Shown here: positions 1 to 5,330 of the stretch, in pieces
Layout of the letters: every line of letters starts with the position of its first letter
How positions within the stretch are numbered: position 1 is the stretch's first letter
From: an uncultured Collinsella sp.
GTDB taxonomy: Bacteria > Actinomycetota > Coriobacteriia > Coriobacteriales > Coriobacteriaceae
Assembly (NCBI GenBank): GCA_934654515.1
Contig: CAKUGA010000057.1
Location: forward strand, 1 to 7,799
Length of the DNA stretch: 7,799 nucleotides
Direction: 5' to 3'
Program-made: the position numbers and the translations under genes
The notes under the pieces: model-generated
The model's input: the letters and a program-made list of their open reading frames with translations, nothing else
What the model was told of the DNA's origin: nothing
Databases searched by the model: none

Positions 1-887
1 CGGTTGCCGCGGAAGCCGCCGCCGTTGCGGCCGCCACGATCGCCACCGCGACCGCCGCGGTCGTTACCGCGGTTGCCGCCGAAGCCACCGCGGTTGCCAC
101 CGCGGTCGCCATAGCCACCACGGTTGCCGCCGAAGCCGCCACGGCCGCCACGGTCGCCGCCACGGCCGCCACGATCGCCACCGCGACCACCACGGTCGCC
201 GCCACGGCCACCGCGATCGCCAAAGCCGCCACGACCGCCACGGTCGCCGCCGCGGCCACCGCGATCGTCACGACCGCCGCGAGGACCGCGGTCCTCGTCC
301 AGGCCCATGGCGACGAGCGGGGCGATAACCTTATCGAGAGCGGCCATCAGCTCGGTGGCCTCCTCGTAAGAAAGCTCGGGCAGGAGCTTCTCCTTCTTGT
401 TGGCAAGCTCGGTCAGGCCCTCGGCAGCATCCTCAGCAGCGAAGACGACGATCTTGCGCATGTCGCCCTCGGCATCGTCGATACGGCCGACCAGGTCGGC
501 AGCCTCGGCCTCGGCCATCAGGCCATCGAGCTCACGAAGGCGCATGCCCAGCAGATCGGACATCTCCTTCTGCTCCATCTTGGGCTTGAGGTCAAGGAGC
601 TTAATGGCGCGCTCGATGTTCGCCATGCGCTCGGCCTTGGCCTCCTCCTCCTTGGAAATAGCAAAGCGACGGCTACGCAGCAGGCGGGCGGCCTTCTGCA
701 TCTTGTCCATCAGCTCTTCGTCATCGTAATCAACGGCGGCCTCGACAACCTCGGCCTCCTCCTCGGCGGAAACCTCGTCAGCAGCCTCAACCTCGGCAGC
801 TTCGGTCTCCACGGTCTCGACTGCCTCAACCTCGGCAGCCATGGTCTCGTTCTCGGTCTCGTTCATGATCTCTTCGTTCTCAGACAT
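1..887 (-). CDS. MarR-like winged-helix protein with acidic N-terminus and C-terminal RGG-repeat tail (3' end outside window)
   Basis: 295 codons are visible, and the gene runs off the left edge without a stop. Residues 1-60 are very acidic and low in complexity (Glu/Ala/Val). Residues about 62-165 look like a MarR-type winged helix: an IERAIKLLDLKPKMEQKEMS segment, a helix starting DLLGMRLREL, then a wing with the D-x-R signature (DMR, 142-144), and a C-terminal helix (LSYEEATELMAALDKVIAPL). Residues 199-295 are an RGG-rich tail with about 19 RGG triplets plus FGG, FGD and YGD spacers. The ATG at 887 is preceded by AAGGAG (minus strand, 892-897), which supports this start. The MarR fold suggests DNA binding, while RGG tails usually bind RNA or drive condensation; both roles are inferred. 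The combination with an acidic head is unusual. Target unknown. Confidence 0.8.
   Translation of the reverse strand, partial: MSENEEIMNETENETMAAEVEAVETVETEAAEVEAADEVSAEEEAEVVEAAVDYDDEELMDKMQKAARLLRSRRFAISKEEEAKAERMANIERAIKLLDLKPKMEQKEMSDLLGMRLRELDGLMAEAEAADLVGRIDDAEGDMRKIVVFAAEDAAEGLTELANKKEKLLPELSYEEATELMAALDKVIAPLVAMGLDEDRGPRGGRDDRGGRGGDRGGRGGFGDRGGRGGDRGGRGGDRGGRGGDRGGRGGFGGNRGGYGDRGGNRGGFGGNRGNDRGGRGGDRGGRNGGGFRGN
135..266 (-). repeat. Tandem 21-bp repeats encoding DRGGRGG
   Basis: Inside the RGG tail, residues 208-251 consist of six DRGGRGG heptads (21 bp each), with one two-residue FG insert after the second copy. A seventh, separated copy sits at residues 276-282. The DNA copies differ mostly by synonymous C/T changes in Gly and Arg codons, so the protein repeat is conserved more strictly than the DNA. 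The array is a likely substrate for slippage or recombination. Confidence 0.85.
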
Positions 888-891
888 GAGA

Positions 892-977
892 CTCCTTCTT
901 GGCCCTCTCGGGCATCATCGCCCCATTCGCGGGGCCCGTCGCGCACTCTTTGCGCTTATAAATCATGCCTCTCGGCA
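892..977 (-). promoter_or_regulatory. Leader of the RGG-protein gene with three small hairpins
   Basis: Read on the minus strand, the upstream region holds three short perfect inverted repeats. TGCC-GAGA-GGCA is at 966-977, GCCCC-GCGAAT-GGGGC at 920-935 and GCCC-GAGA-GGGC at 902-913, the last just upstream of the AAGGAG site. Two share the same GAGA loop, a GNRA-type tetraloop. A leader hairpin so close to the ribosome binding site could modulate translation. The promoter is unclear: a TTGACG (minus strand, 1005-1010) and an AT-rich TTTATA (minus strand, about 957-962) are both weak candidates. Confidence 0.35.
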
Positions 978-1042
978 AAACGTCCATTAGTTTATGGTGT
1001 CGTCCGTCAATCTAGCTGCAGAATCTATGTGCACACATTAAT

Positions 1043-1054
1043 GCGACATGTCGC
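1043..1054. promoter_or_regulatory. 12-bp perfect palindrome upstream of the deformylase gene
   Basis: GCGACATGTCGC is a perfect palindrome 45 bp before the deformylase start, in the divergent intergenic region. A TATCAT that could serve as a -10 (1057-1062) follows directly, so a protein bound here would cover the promoter spacer. No matching -35 is obvious. The site could be an operator or a chance palindrome. Confidence 0.25.
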
Positions 1055-1099
1055 GGTATCATGACTTGAATCAAATGCGCCCACCTTAAGGAGCCCGCC

Positions 1100-1510
1100 A
1101 TGATCAAACCCATCATGAAGTCCGAGTTCTTTTTACGCCTGCCCTCCGAGGACGCCGGCCCCGAAGACGCCGCGACCGGGCAGGACCTCCTGGATACGCT
1201 CCATGAGCATGAGCATGAGTGCGTAGGCCTTGCCGCCAACATGATCGGCGTGCGCAAACGCATCATCTGCGTAAAGGACGGCAACAGGACACTCCTGATG
1301 TACAACCCTCAAATTCTTGAGCAGGTCAATGCCTATCAGACGAGCGAAGGATGCCTCTCGCTGATCGGCAAGCGTCCCTGTACCCGCTATCGTCGCATTA
1401 AGGTGGAATATTTGGACGAGAACTTCGTCCACCGCATCAAAAACTTCTCGGGCTACACCGCCGAGATCATCCAACACGAAATCGACCACTGTTATGGGAT
1501 AGTAATTTAA
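1100..1510 (+). CDS. def: Peptide deformylase, short clostridial-type form
   Basis: This 136-residue protein carries the three deformylase motifs in order: GLAANMIGV (43-51), EGCLS (83-87, metal-ligand Cys85) and HEIDH (126-130, His126, Glu127 and His130). Deformylases remove the formyl group from the N-terminal methionine of new proteins in the cytoplasm, using a bound divalent metal. The protein lacks the longer C-terminal helix of the E. coli enzyme (about 169 residues). The usual Gln of motif 1 (GLAAPQVG), which helps polarise the formyl carbonyl, is Met48 here. The same NMIG variant is familiar from short deformylases of Firmicutes, so it is a subfamily trait rather than damage. AAGGAG at 1088-1093, six bases before the ATG, fixes the start. 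It is probably an accessory copy; activity is likely but not certain. Confidence 0.85.
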   Translation: MIKPIMKSEFFLRLPSEDAGPEDAATGQDLLDTLHEHEHECVGLAANMIGVRKRIICVKDGNRTLLMYNPQILEQVNAYQTSEGCLSLIGKRPCTRYRRIKVEYLDENFVHRIKNFSGYTAEIIQHEIDHCYGIVI

Positions 1511-1522
1511 CGCCGATTCGAA

Positions 1523-1558
1523 AAAGCGCCCTGCGGCCGAATGGCTACAGGGCGCTTT
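1523..1558. terminator. Bidirectional intrinsic terminator between deformylase and aminotransferase genes
   Basis: An 11-bp perfect stem, AAAGCGCCCTG / CAGGGCGCTTT, encloses a 14-nt loop that can form a further small GCC/GGC stem. The minus-strand transcript ends the stem in five U residues and the plus-strand transcript in three, so the site best serves the aminotransferase gene but can stop both convergent genes. Confidence 0.85.
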
Positions 1559-1581
1559 CAGTTGTACGGAGCTTCTATCCC

Positions 1582-3102
1582 CTACGACTGACGGTAATGA
1601 TCAAAGAAGTCGGCGAGGTCTTCGAGGGACTCTTTGAGCACTTCCATGCGCGGCAGGTACACGATGCGGAAGTGGTCGGGCTCGGCCCAGTTAAAGCCGC
1701 CGCCGCGCGTGATCAGGATCTTCTTCTCGTGCAGCAGGTCGAGGGCGAACTGCTCGTCGTCGGTGATGTTGAACTTCTTCACATCCATCTTGGGGAAAAT
1801 GTAGAACGCCGCGCGCGGCTTGACCACCGAGATGCCATCGATCTTGCTAAGCGCCTCGTACACAAAGTTACGCTGCTCGTAGACACGGCCGCCGGGGCGA
1901 ATGTAGTCGTTAACCGACTGATGACCGCCGAGCGCCGTCTGGACGATCGACTGAGCCGGAACGTTAGAGCACAGGCGCATGTTCGAAAGCATGTTGATGC
2001 CCATAATAAAGTCACTCATACAGCGCTGGTTACCCGAAAGCACCATCCAGCCAATACGATAGCCCGCGATCATGTGCGACTTGGAAAGGCCGCTAAAGGT
2101 GACGCAGGGCAGGTCGGGGGCGAGTGATGCAATGGAGACGTGCTCGTAGCCGTCCATGCACAGGCGGTCGTAGATCTCGTCGGCAAAGATCATGAGCTGG
2201 TGCCTGCGCGCGATTTCAACGATGCCCTCGAGCACCTCGCGCGGATAGACCGAGCCCGTGGGGTTGTTGGGGTTGATGATGACGAGGGCCTTGGTCGCGC
2301 TCGTGATCTTGGACTCCATATCCTCCAGGTCGGGATACCAATCCGCTTGCTCATCGCACAGATAGTGCACGGGATGACCGCCGGCAAGGGTTGCGCACGC
2401 CGTCCAGAGCGGATAGTCGGGGCTGGGGATCAGAATCTCGTCGCCATTGTCGAGCAGCGCGTTCATCGAAAGCTGAATGAGCTCGGACACGCCGTTGCCC
2501 GTATAGATATGCTCCATCTGAACGTTGGGCAGGCCCTTGATCTGCGAGTACTGCATGATCGCCTTGCGAGCGGAGAACAGGCCGCGCGAGTTGGAATAGC
2601 CCTCGCAGTCGGGCAGCTGCTGACGCATGTCCTTGATGACCTCATCGGGCGTGCGGAAACCGAAGGGCGCCGGGTTGCCGATATTGAGCTTGAGGATGCG
2701 CTCGCCCTCGTCCTCCATGCGGGCAGCCTCGTCGACGACGGGGCCGCGCACGTCATACAGGACGTTATCGAGCTTGGTGGATTTAGAGAAAGTGCGCATG
2801 GTAGTGCTCCTTGCAATTTGAGCCGTGGGACTAGGTTCGGATTTGGCAACGTTACGGGGCGATGGCATCTCGCCTTGGTCGGCGTCACTGGCGAGCAGCC
2901 AGGTAACATCGACCTCCAAAATACGGGCGAGCAGCTCTGCCACATCGCGCCGCGGGATCGTCTTGCCGCTCACATATTGGCTCATCTGACTCTTGCCGAG
3001 TTTTTTGCCGAGCATCTCCGATGCACGAATCACGTCCGACTGGCGAACGTCGCGATCGGACATAGTCTGTCGCAGGCGATCGCTAAACGTCTCTTGGGCC
3101 AC
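1582..3102 (-). CDS. XRE helix-turn-helix fused to AlaA-type alanine aminotransferase
   Basis: This 506-residue protein has two parts. Residues about 6-70 form an XRE/Cro-type helix-turn-helix (recognition region around KSQMSQYVSGKTIP), followed by a Ser/Pro/Ala-rich linker (71-101). Residues 102-506 are a full-length fold-type I aminotransferase closely resembling E. coli AlaA, which makes alanine from pyruvate and glutamate. Visible landmarks are LNIGNPAPFGF (139-149), NGVSEL (203-208), PSPDYPLW (226-233), NPNNPTG (277-283), DEIYD (308-312), the PLP lysine Lys341 in SGLSK, and substrate-carboxylate Arg479 in DHFRI. Nothing catalytic is missing. The GTG at 3102 is chosen because AAGGAGG lies five bases upstream; an in-frame GTG at 3141 has no such site and sits upstream of the likely transcription start. 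The fusion suggests a regulator controlled by PLP or amino acids, by analogy with MocR proteins. Confidence 0.85.
   Translation of the reverse strand: MAQETFSDRLRQTMSDRDVRQSDVIRASEMLGKKLGKSQMSQYVSGKTIPRRDVAELLARILEVDVTWLLASDADQGEMPSPRNVAKSEPSPTAQIARSTTMRTFSKSTKLDNVLYDVRGPVVDEAARMEDEGERILKLNIGNPAPFGFRTPDEVIKDMRQQLPDCEGYSNSRGLFSARKAIMQYSQIKGLPNVQMEHIYTGNGVSELIQLSMNALLDNGDEILIPSPDYPLWTACATLAGGHPVHYLCDEQADWYPDLEDMESKITSATKALVIINPNNPTGSVYPREVLEGIVEIARRHQLMIFADEIYDRLCMDGYEHVSIASLAPDLPCVTFSGLSKSHMIAGYRIGWMVLSGNQRCMSDFIMGINMLSNMRLCSNVPAQSIVQTALGGHQSVNDYIRPGGRVYEQRNFVYEALSKIDGISVVKPRAAFYIFPKMDVKKFNITDDEQFALDLLHEKKILITRGGGFNWAEPDHFRIVYLPRMEVLKESLEDLADFFDHYRQS
2797..2812 (-). promoter_or_regulatory. Internal ribosome binding site and ATG for a stand-alone aminotransferase
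   Basis: Within the fusion gene, AAGGAG (minus strand, 2807-2812) lies seven bases before the in-frame ATG of codon 102 (2797-2799). Translation from here gives a 405-residue protein beginning MRTFSKSTKLDNV, matching the start and length of E. coli AlaA as I recall them. The site sits exactly at the domain boundary. It could yield a second, DNA-binding-free product, or be a relic of the ancestral unfused gene. Confidence 0.5.
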
Positions 3103-3120
3103 TAGAACCTCCTTGCTGGC

Positions 3121-3206
3121 AAAGTTCAATTTATAGAACACGAATTGAACCTGAGTTCAATTTAGGCAGCAGTATAGCGCGGCACATAGTACGAAAGTTC
3201 AATTTC
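3121..3206. promoter_or_regulatory. Array of four GTTCAATT boxes upstream of the HTH-aminotransferase gene
   Basis: GTTCAATTT occurs at 3124-3132, 3155-3163 and 3197-3205, and its 8-bp core occurs inverted at 3143-3150. The inverted copy and the copy at 3155 form a perfect 8-bp inverted repeat with a 4-bp centre (AATTGAAC ctga GTTCAATT). The same-orientation copies start 31 and 42 bp apart, close to 3 and 4 helical turns, so they face the same side of the DNA. The array overlaps the likely promoter elements of the HTH-aminotransferase gene. Binding by that gene's own XRE domain is the simplest inference. Confidence 0.6.
3130..3160 (-). promoter_or_regulatory. Candidate promoter of the HTH-aminotransferase gene
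   Basis: On the minus strand, TATAAA (3130-3135) is a 5-of-6 match to a -10 box. TTGAAC (3155-3160, part of one GTTCAATT box) could be its -35, although the 19-bp spacer is long. Transcription would start near 3123, giving a leader of about 20 nt that includes the AAGGAGG site. An alternative -10, TATACT (minus strand, 3171-3176), pairs with TTGAAC in the distal box (3197-3202) at a 20-bp spacer. Long spacers would fit an activated or regulated promoter. Confidence 0.4.
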
Positions 3207-3263
3207 ACAAAGAAATGCGCCAAGTTCCAAGATTTGCTCCAGAGCAGATAACAGTGTGCACCA

Positions 3264-4121
3264 TTAGAGATATTCGAGAAATCGAGTCGCCGCAAGCGAA
3301 ACGTCGGCCGTGCGGTATATGGCATTGATTTGCCGATGAGGATGCCCCTCCAGCGGCCGGATAGCGACATCAAACTGACAGCGGCGCAAGATGAGTGCCG
3401 GAAGAACACTCACGCCCAATCCGTCCTCGACCATGGCCATGATCGCATAGTCGTCCCAAGTCGACAGCTTGGAGCGCACCGTTAGGCCCGCACGGCGGAA
3501 CAGCGGCGTAATCTCGTCATCGCTACCGCGCTCCAGCAGGATAAATTGCTCGTTGGTCAAATCGGCAAGAGAAACAACATCCGCATCGGCAAGCGAAGAG
3601 CTCGCTGGCACTACGGCCATCAGCTCATCTTGCACCAACGGCCGTGACGTCATGCCGACACCGCGTGGCTCGCGCGGAATAAAGCCCAGGTCGCAGCGAC
3701 CTTCCGCCACCCATTGCTCAATTTCGGAGTAGTCGCCCATCAGCAGTTCGTAATCGACATCCGGGTGATCGGCGCGAAAGCGCGCAATGACCGGTGGCAG
3801 CACATGAGTCGCCACACTCGAAAACGTACCGATGCAGATTTTGCCGCGCATAAGCCCACGCATCTCGTCCACGCGTCGCTGCAGGCGGCCAAACTCCTCG
3901 CATAACGCCTCGACCGCCGGCATGATCTGCCGACCATCGGCAGAAAGTACCACGCCCTCGCGGCTGCGATCGAGCACCTTAAAACCCCAGTCGGCCTCAA
4001 GATCGCCCACCATGCGACTCACGCCCGACTGCGAATAGCTCAGGCGCTCAGCGGCACGCGTAAAGCTGCCGGCGCGCACCGTTTCGAGCAGTACTTGCAT
4101 CTTTTGGATATTGGTCTCCAC
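3264..4121 (-). CDS. LysR-family transcriptional regulator
   Basis: From the chosen start the protein has 285 residues, typical for the family. An N-terminal winged helix (about residues 4-63) contains the standard LysR pattern GSFTRAAERLSYSQSGVSRM and the following VLDRSREGVVLSADG. A linker helix follows, then a periplasmic-binding-protein-like effector domain (about 90-285) with the usual GRCDLGFI and GLGVSVLPA elements. In-frame ATGs at 4163 and 4154 are less likely starts: a perfect TATAAT lies at 4166-4171 on this strand, so the ATG at 4163 would fall before the transcription start, and neither ATG has a well-placed ribosome site. The GTG at 4121 has AAGGTGG eight bases upstream. The gene diverges from the EamA transporter gene, its probable target; the effector is unknown. 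Confidence 0.85.
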   Translation of the reverse strand: METNIQKMQVLLETVRAGSFTRAAERLSYSQSGVSRMVGDLEADWGFKVLDRSREGVVLSADGRQIMPAVEALCEEFGRLQRRVDEMRGLMRGKICIGTFSSVATHVLPPVIARFRADHPDVDYELLMGDYSEIEQWVAEGRCDLGFIPREPRGVGMTSRPLVQDELMAVVPASSSLADADVVSLADLTNEQFILLERGSDDEITPLFRRAGLTVRSKLSTWDDYAIMAMVEDGLGVSVLPALILRRCQFDVAIRPLEGHPHRQINAIYRTADVSLAATRFLEYL

Positions 4122-4165
4122 GACACGCCCCACCTTAGCATGAGTATTTGTCATGTCTCCCATGC

Positions 4166-4171
4166 ATTATA
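4166..4171 (-). promoter_or_regulatory. -10 box of the LysR gene
   Basis: The minus strand reads TATAAT, a perfect -10 hexamer, preceded by an A-rich spacer. No recognisable -35 lies 16-18 bp upstream (around CGGGC). Transcription would begin near 4159, which helps to choose the downstream GTG start of the LysR gene. A matching promoter for the divergent transporter gene is not clear, which would fit dependence on the LysR activator. Confidence 0.5.
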
Positions 4172-4238
4172 TTCGCTTTTCTTCTATTGCCCGCTACTCC
4201 ATAGTGAACATGCACCGATATAGAGGGGACGGCAGTGC

Positions 4239-5150
4239 ATGAACAACGGATTGCTTACATACTTAGCAGCATTGCTGCTGTTTGGCTCGAACGGCATCAT
4301 CGCCGCTGCGATCGCACTGCCGAGCTCCGATATCGTGCTCCTGCGCACGTTTTTGGGTGCGCTCTCGCTCATCATCATCCTCGTCACTACGCAACGCCAT
4401 AAGTTGCAGGCACCGTCTCGTCCCCGCGAAGCCGCTGCCCTTATTCTCTCGGGCGCTGCGCTGGGTGCCAGCTGGATATTCCTGTTTCGCGCCTACCAGA
4501 CCATTGGCGTTGGCATCTCCTCGCTGCTGTATTACTGCGGCCCCATCATCGTTATGGCGCTCTCCCCGCTCATTTTTGGTGAGAAGCTGACCGGCGGTAA
4601 AATCACCGGCTTCATAGCCGTCGCCTGCGGCGCCTTCCTCATCGCGGCACAGGGCCTCGGCGGCAACATGCCCATCTTGGGCATCGTCTGCGGCATCGCC
4701 TCGGCCTTCTGCTACGCGCTGATGGTCATCGCCAGCAAGGGGGCGCCGCACATCGAAGGACTCGAGAACTCCACGCTCCAGGTGAGTGCTGCCTTTGCGA
4801 CCGCGCTGGTTCTCACGCTCATCACGCAGGGCGTCCCCTCGTTTTTCTCCCCCAGCATTGCCACCGGCATCGATTGGCGCGCCGTCGCCATGCTCGGCAT
4901 CGTCAACACCGGACTCGGTTGCCTGCTCTACTTTAGCGCCGTCGCCAAACTGCCCGTACAGACCGTCGCCGTCGTCGGTTACCTCGAGCCGCTTTCGGCC
5001 GTCGTCTTCTCCGTCGCCCTTTTGGGCGAGGCCATGACGCCCATCCGCCTGATGGGAGCCGCGCTGATTATCGGCGGAGCGATCTTCTGCGAACTCGCCG
5101 GCAAACGCGCAAGCGCCAAGGGCAGCATCGCTCAGGCAGCGCGTGCCTAA
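4239..5150 (+). CDS. EamA-family (DMT superfamily) transporter
   Basis: A 303-residue, very hydrophobic protein with about ten predicted membrane segments (near 4-26, 32-50, 65-83, 90-111, 122-139, 146-165, 180-200, 213-233, 241-262 and 268-288). These form two tandem EamA repeats, each closing with the family's short Gly-Glu motif: GEKLT (114-118) and GEAMT (263-267). YLEPLSAVVFS (248-258) is also typical of the second repeat. Members export amino acids, nucleosides or other metabolites across the inner membrane; the substrate cannot be read from sequence. A GAGGGGA ribosome site (4223-4229) lies before the ATG at slightly long spacing. The divergent LysR regulator gene, whose start is 118 bp away, argues for inducible expression. 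The C-terminal tail (about 289-303) is short and basic. Confidence 0.85.
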   Translation: MNNGLLTYLAALLLFGSNGIIAAAIALPSSDIVLLRTFLGALSLIIILVTTQRHKLQAPSRPREAAALILSGAALGASWIFLFRAYQTIGVGISSLLYYCGPIIVMALSPLIFGEKLTGGKITGFIAVACGAFLIAAQGLGGNMPILGIVCGIASAFCYALMVIASKGAPHIEGLENSTLQVSAAFATALVLTLITQGVPSFFSPSIATGIDWRAVAMLGIVNTGLGCLLYFSAVAKLPVQTVAVVGYLEPLSAVVFSVALLGEAMTPIRLMGAALIIGGAIFCELAGKRASAKGSIAQAARA

Positions 5151-5164
5151 CAGCCCCTCTTCGG

Positions 5165-5236
5165 TTTCAAAACAGGGGTGCGTCCGCGGTACCACCTTGC
5201 AGCAAGCCACACAGCGGATTCGCCCCTGTTTTGAAA
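5165..5236. repeat. 72-bp inverted repeat with 14-bp perfect arms, probable terminator of the EamA gene
   Basis: TTTCAAAACAGGGG (5165-5178) and CCCCTGTTTTGAAA (5223-5236) are perfect inverted copies. Inside, TCCGC (5183-5187) pairs with GCGGA (5214-5218), and CTTGC-A-GCAAG (5196-5206) forms a small apical stem. The AAAAC...GTTTT ends make it work as a bidirectional terminator after the EamA gene, although the interior is far longer than usual. An alternative 5-bp stem, CCCCT (5154-5158) with AGGGG (5174-5178), is mutually exclusive with the long arm. Confidence 0.7.
5185..5198 (-). other. T-box-like sequence inside the inverted repeat
   Basis: The minus strand reads AAGGTGGTACCGCG, which matches 13 of 14 positions of the T-box consensus AGGGTGGNACCGCG. 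It includes the TGGN segment that pairs with the NCCA end of uncharged tRNA and the full UGGNACC bulge. No Stem I or specifier loop is visible upstream on that strand (which runs into the kup leader), and no minus-strand gene follows nearby, so a working riboswitch is unlikely. It may be a relic or part of a dispersed repeat. Confidence 0.35.
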
Positions 5237-5258
5237 TGTCATCTGCGCAAACGAATAC

Positions 5259-5272
5259 TCCCCAGCTGGGGA
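5259..5272. promoter_or_regulatory. 14-bp perfect palindrome upstream of kup
   Basis: TCCCCAGCTGGGGA is perfectly self-complementary and lies about 100 bp before the kup start, upstream of the AT-rich TATATAAAG (5310-5318) that could be the kup -10. The length and perfect symmetry fit a dimeric regulator site. As RNA it would make a poor hairpin because it has no loop, so a DNA operator is the better reading. Confidence 0.35.
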
Positions 5273-5309
5273 TTATTGTCTAAAGCACCCCGATGTGCCA
5301 AACTGCTCT

Positions 5310-5317
5310 TATATAAA
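5310..5317 (+). promoter_or_regulatory. Candidate -10 region of kup
   Basis: TATATAAA in an otherwise GC-rich stretch offers two overlapping -10 matches (TATATA at 5310-5315, TATAAA at 5312-5317). No -35 is evident 16-18 bp upstream; a TTGTCT at 5276-5281 is too far. Transcription would begin near 5322-5325, just before the inverted repeat at 5331-5350. Confidence 0.3.
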
Positions 5318-5330
5318 GACGGCATAAAAG

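Noticed and set aside
1..290. Repeats at the left edge as a CRISPR array
   Set aside because: The units are contiguous, of variable short length, have no unique spacers and encode an in-frame RGG tail.
124..369. Proline/arginine-rich plus-strand reading frame (PPRPPRSP repeats)
   Set aside because: It is the antisense reading of the RGG repeats and has no independent coding evidence.
1202..1219. Three tandem CATGAG hexamers in the deformylase gene as a phase-variable repeat
   Set aside because: Hexamers keep the reading frame, and the repeat only encodes His-Glu three times in a surface region, so it is at most a length polymorphism.
2140..3105. Long plus-strand reading frame opposite the aminotransferase gene (321 codons)
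   Set aside because: It mirrors the codon pattern of the real gene in a GC-rich genome, has no ribosome site and its translation resembles no known fold; the opposite strand encodes a clear aminotransferase.
4263..5210. Minus-strand reading frame opposite the EamA gene (315 codons)
   Set aside because: Its translation is a hydrophilic Gly/Asp/Arg-rich shadow of a membrane protein, and it would begin inside the inverted repeat with no ribosome site.
5165..5236. Functional T-box riboswitch controlling the EamA gene or kup
   Set aside because: The T-box-like core is on the minus strand, opposite to both genes, and no Stem I or specifier region is visible.
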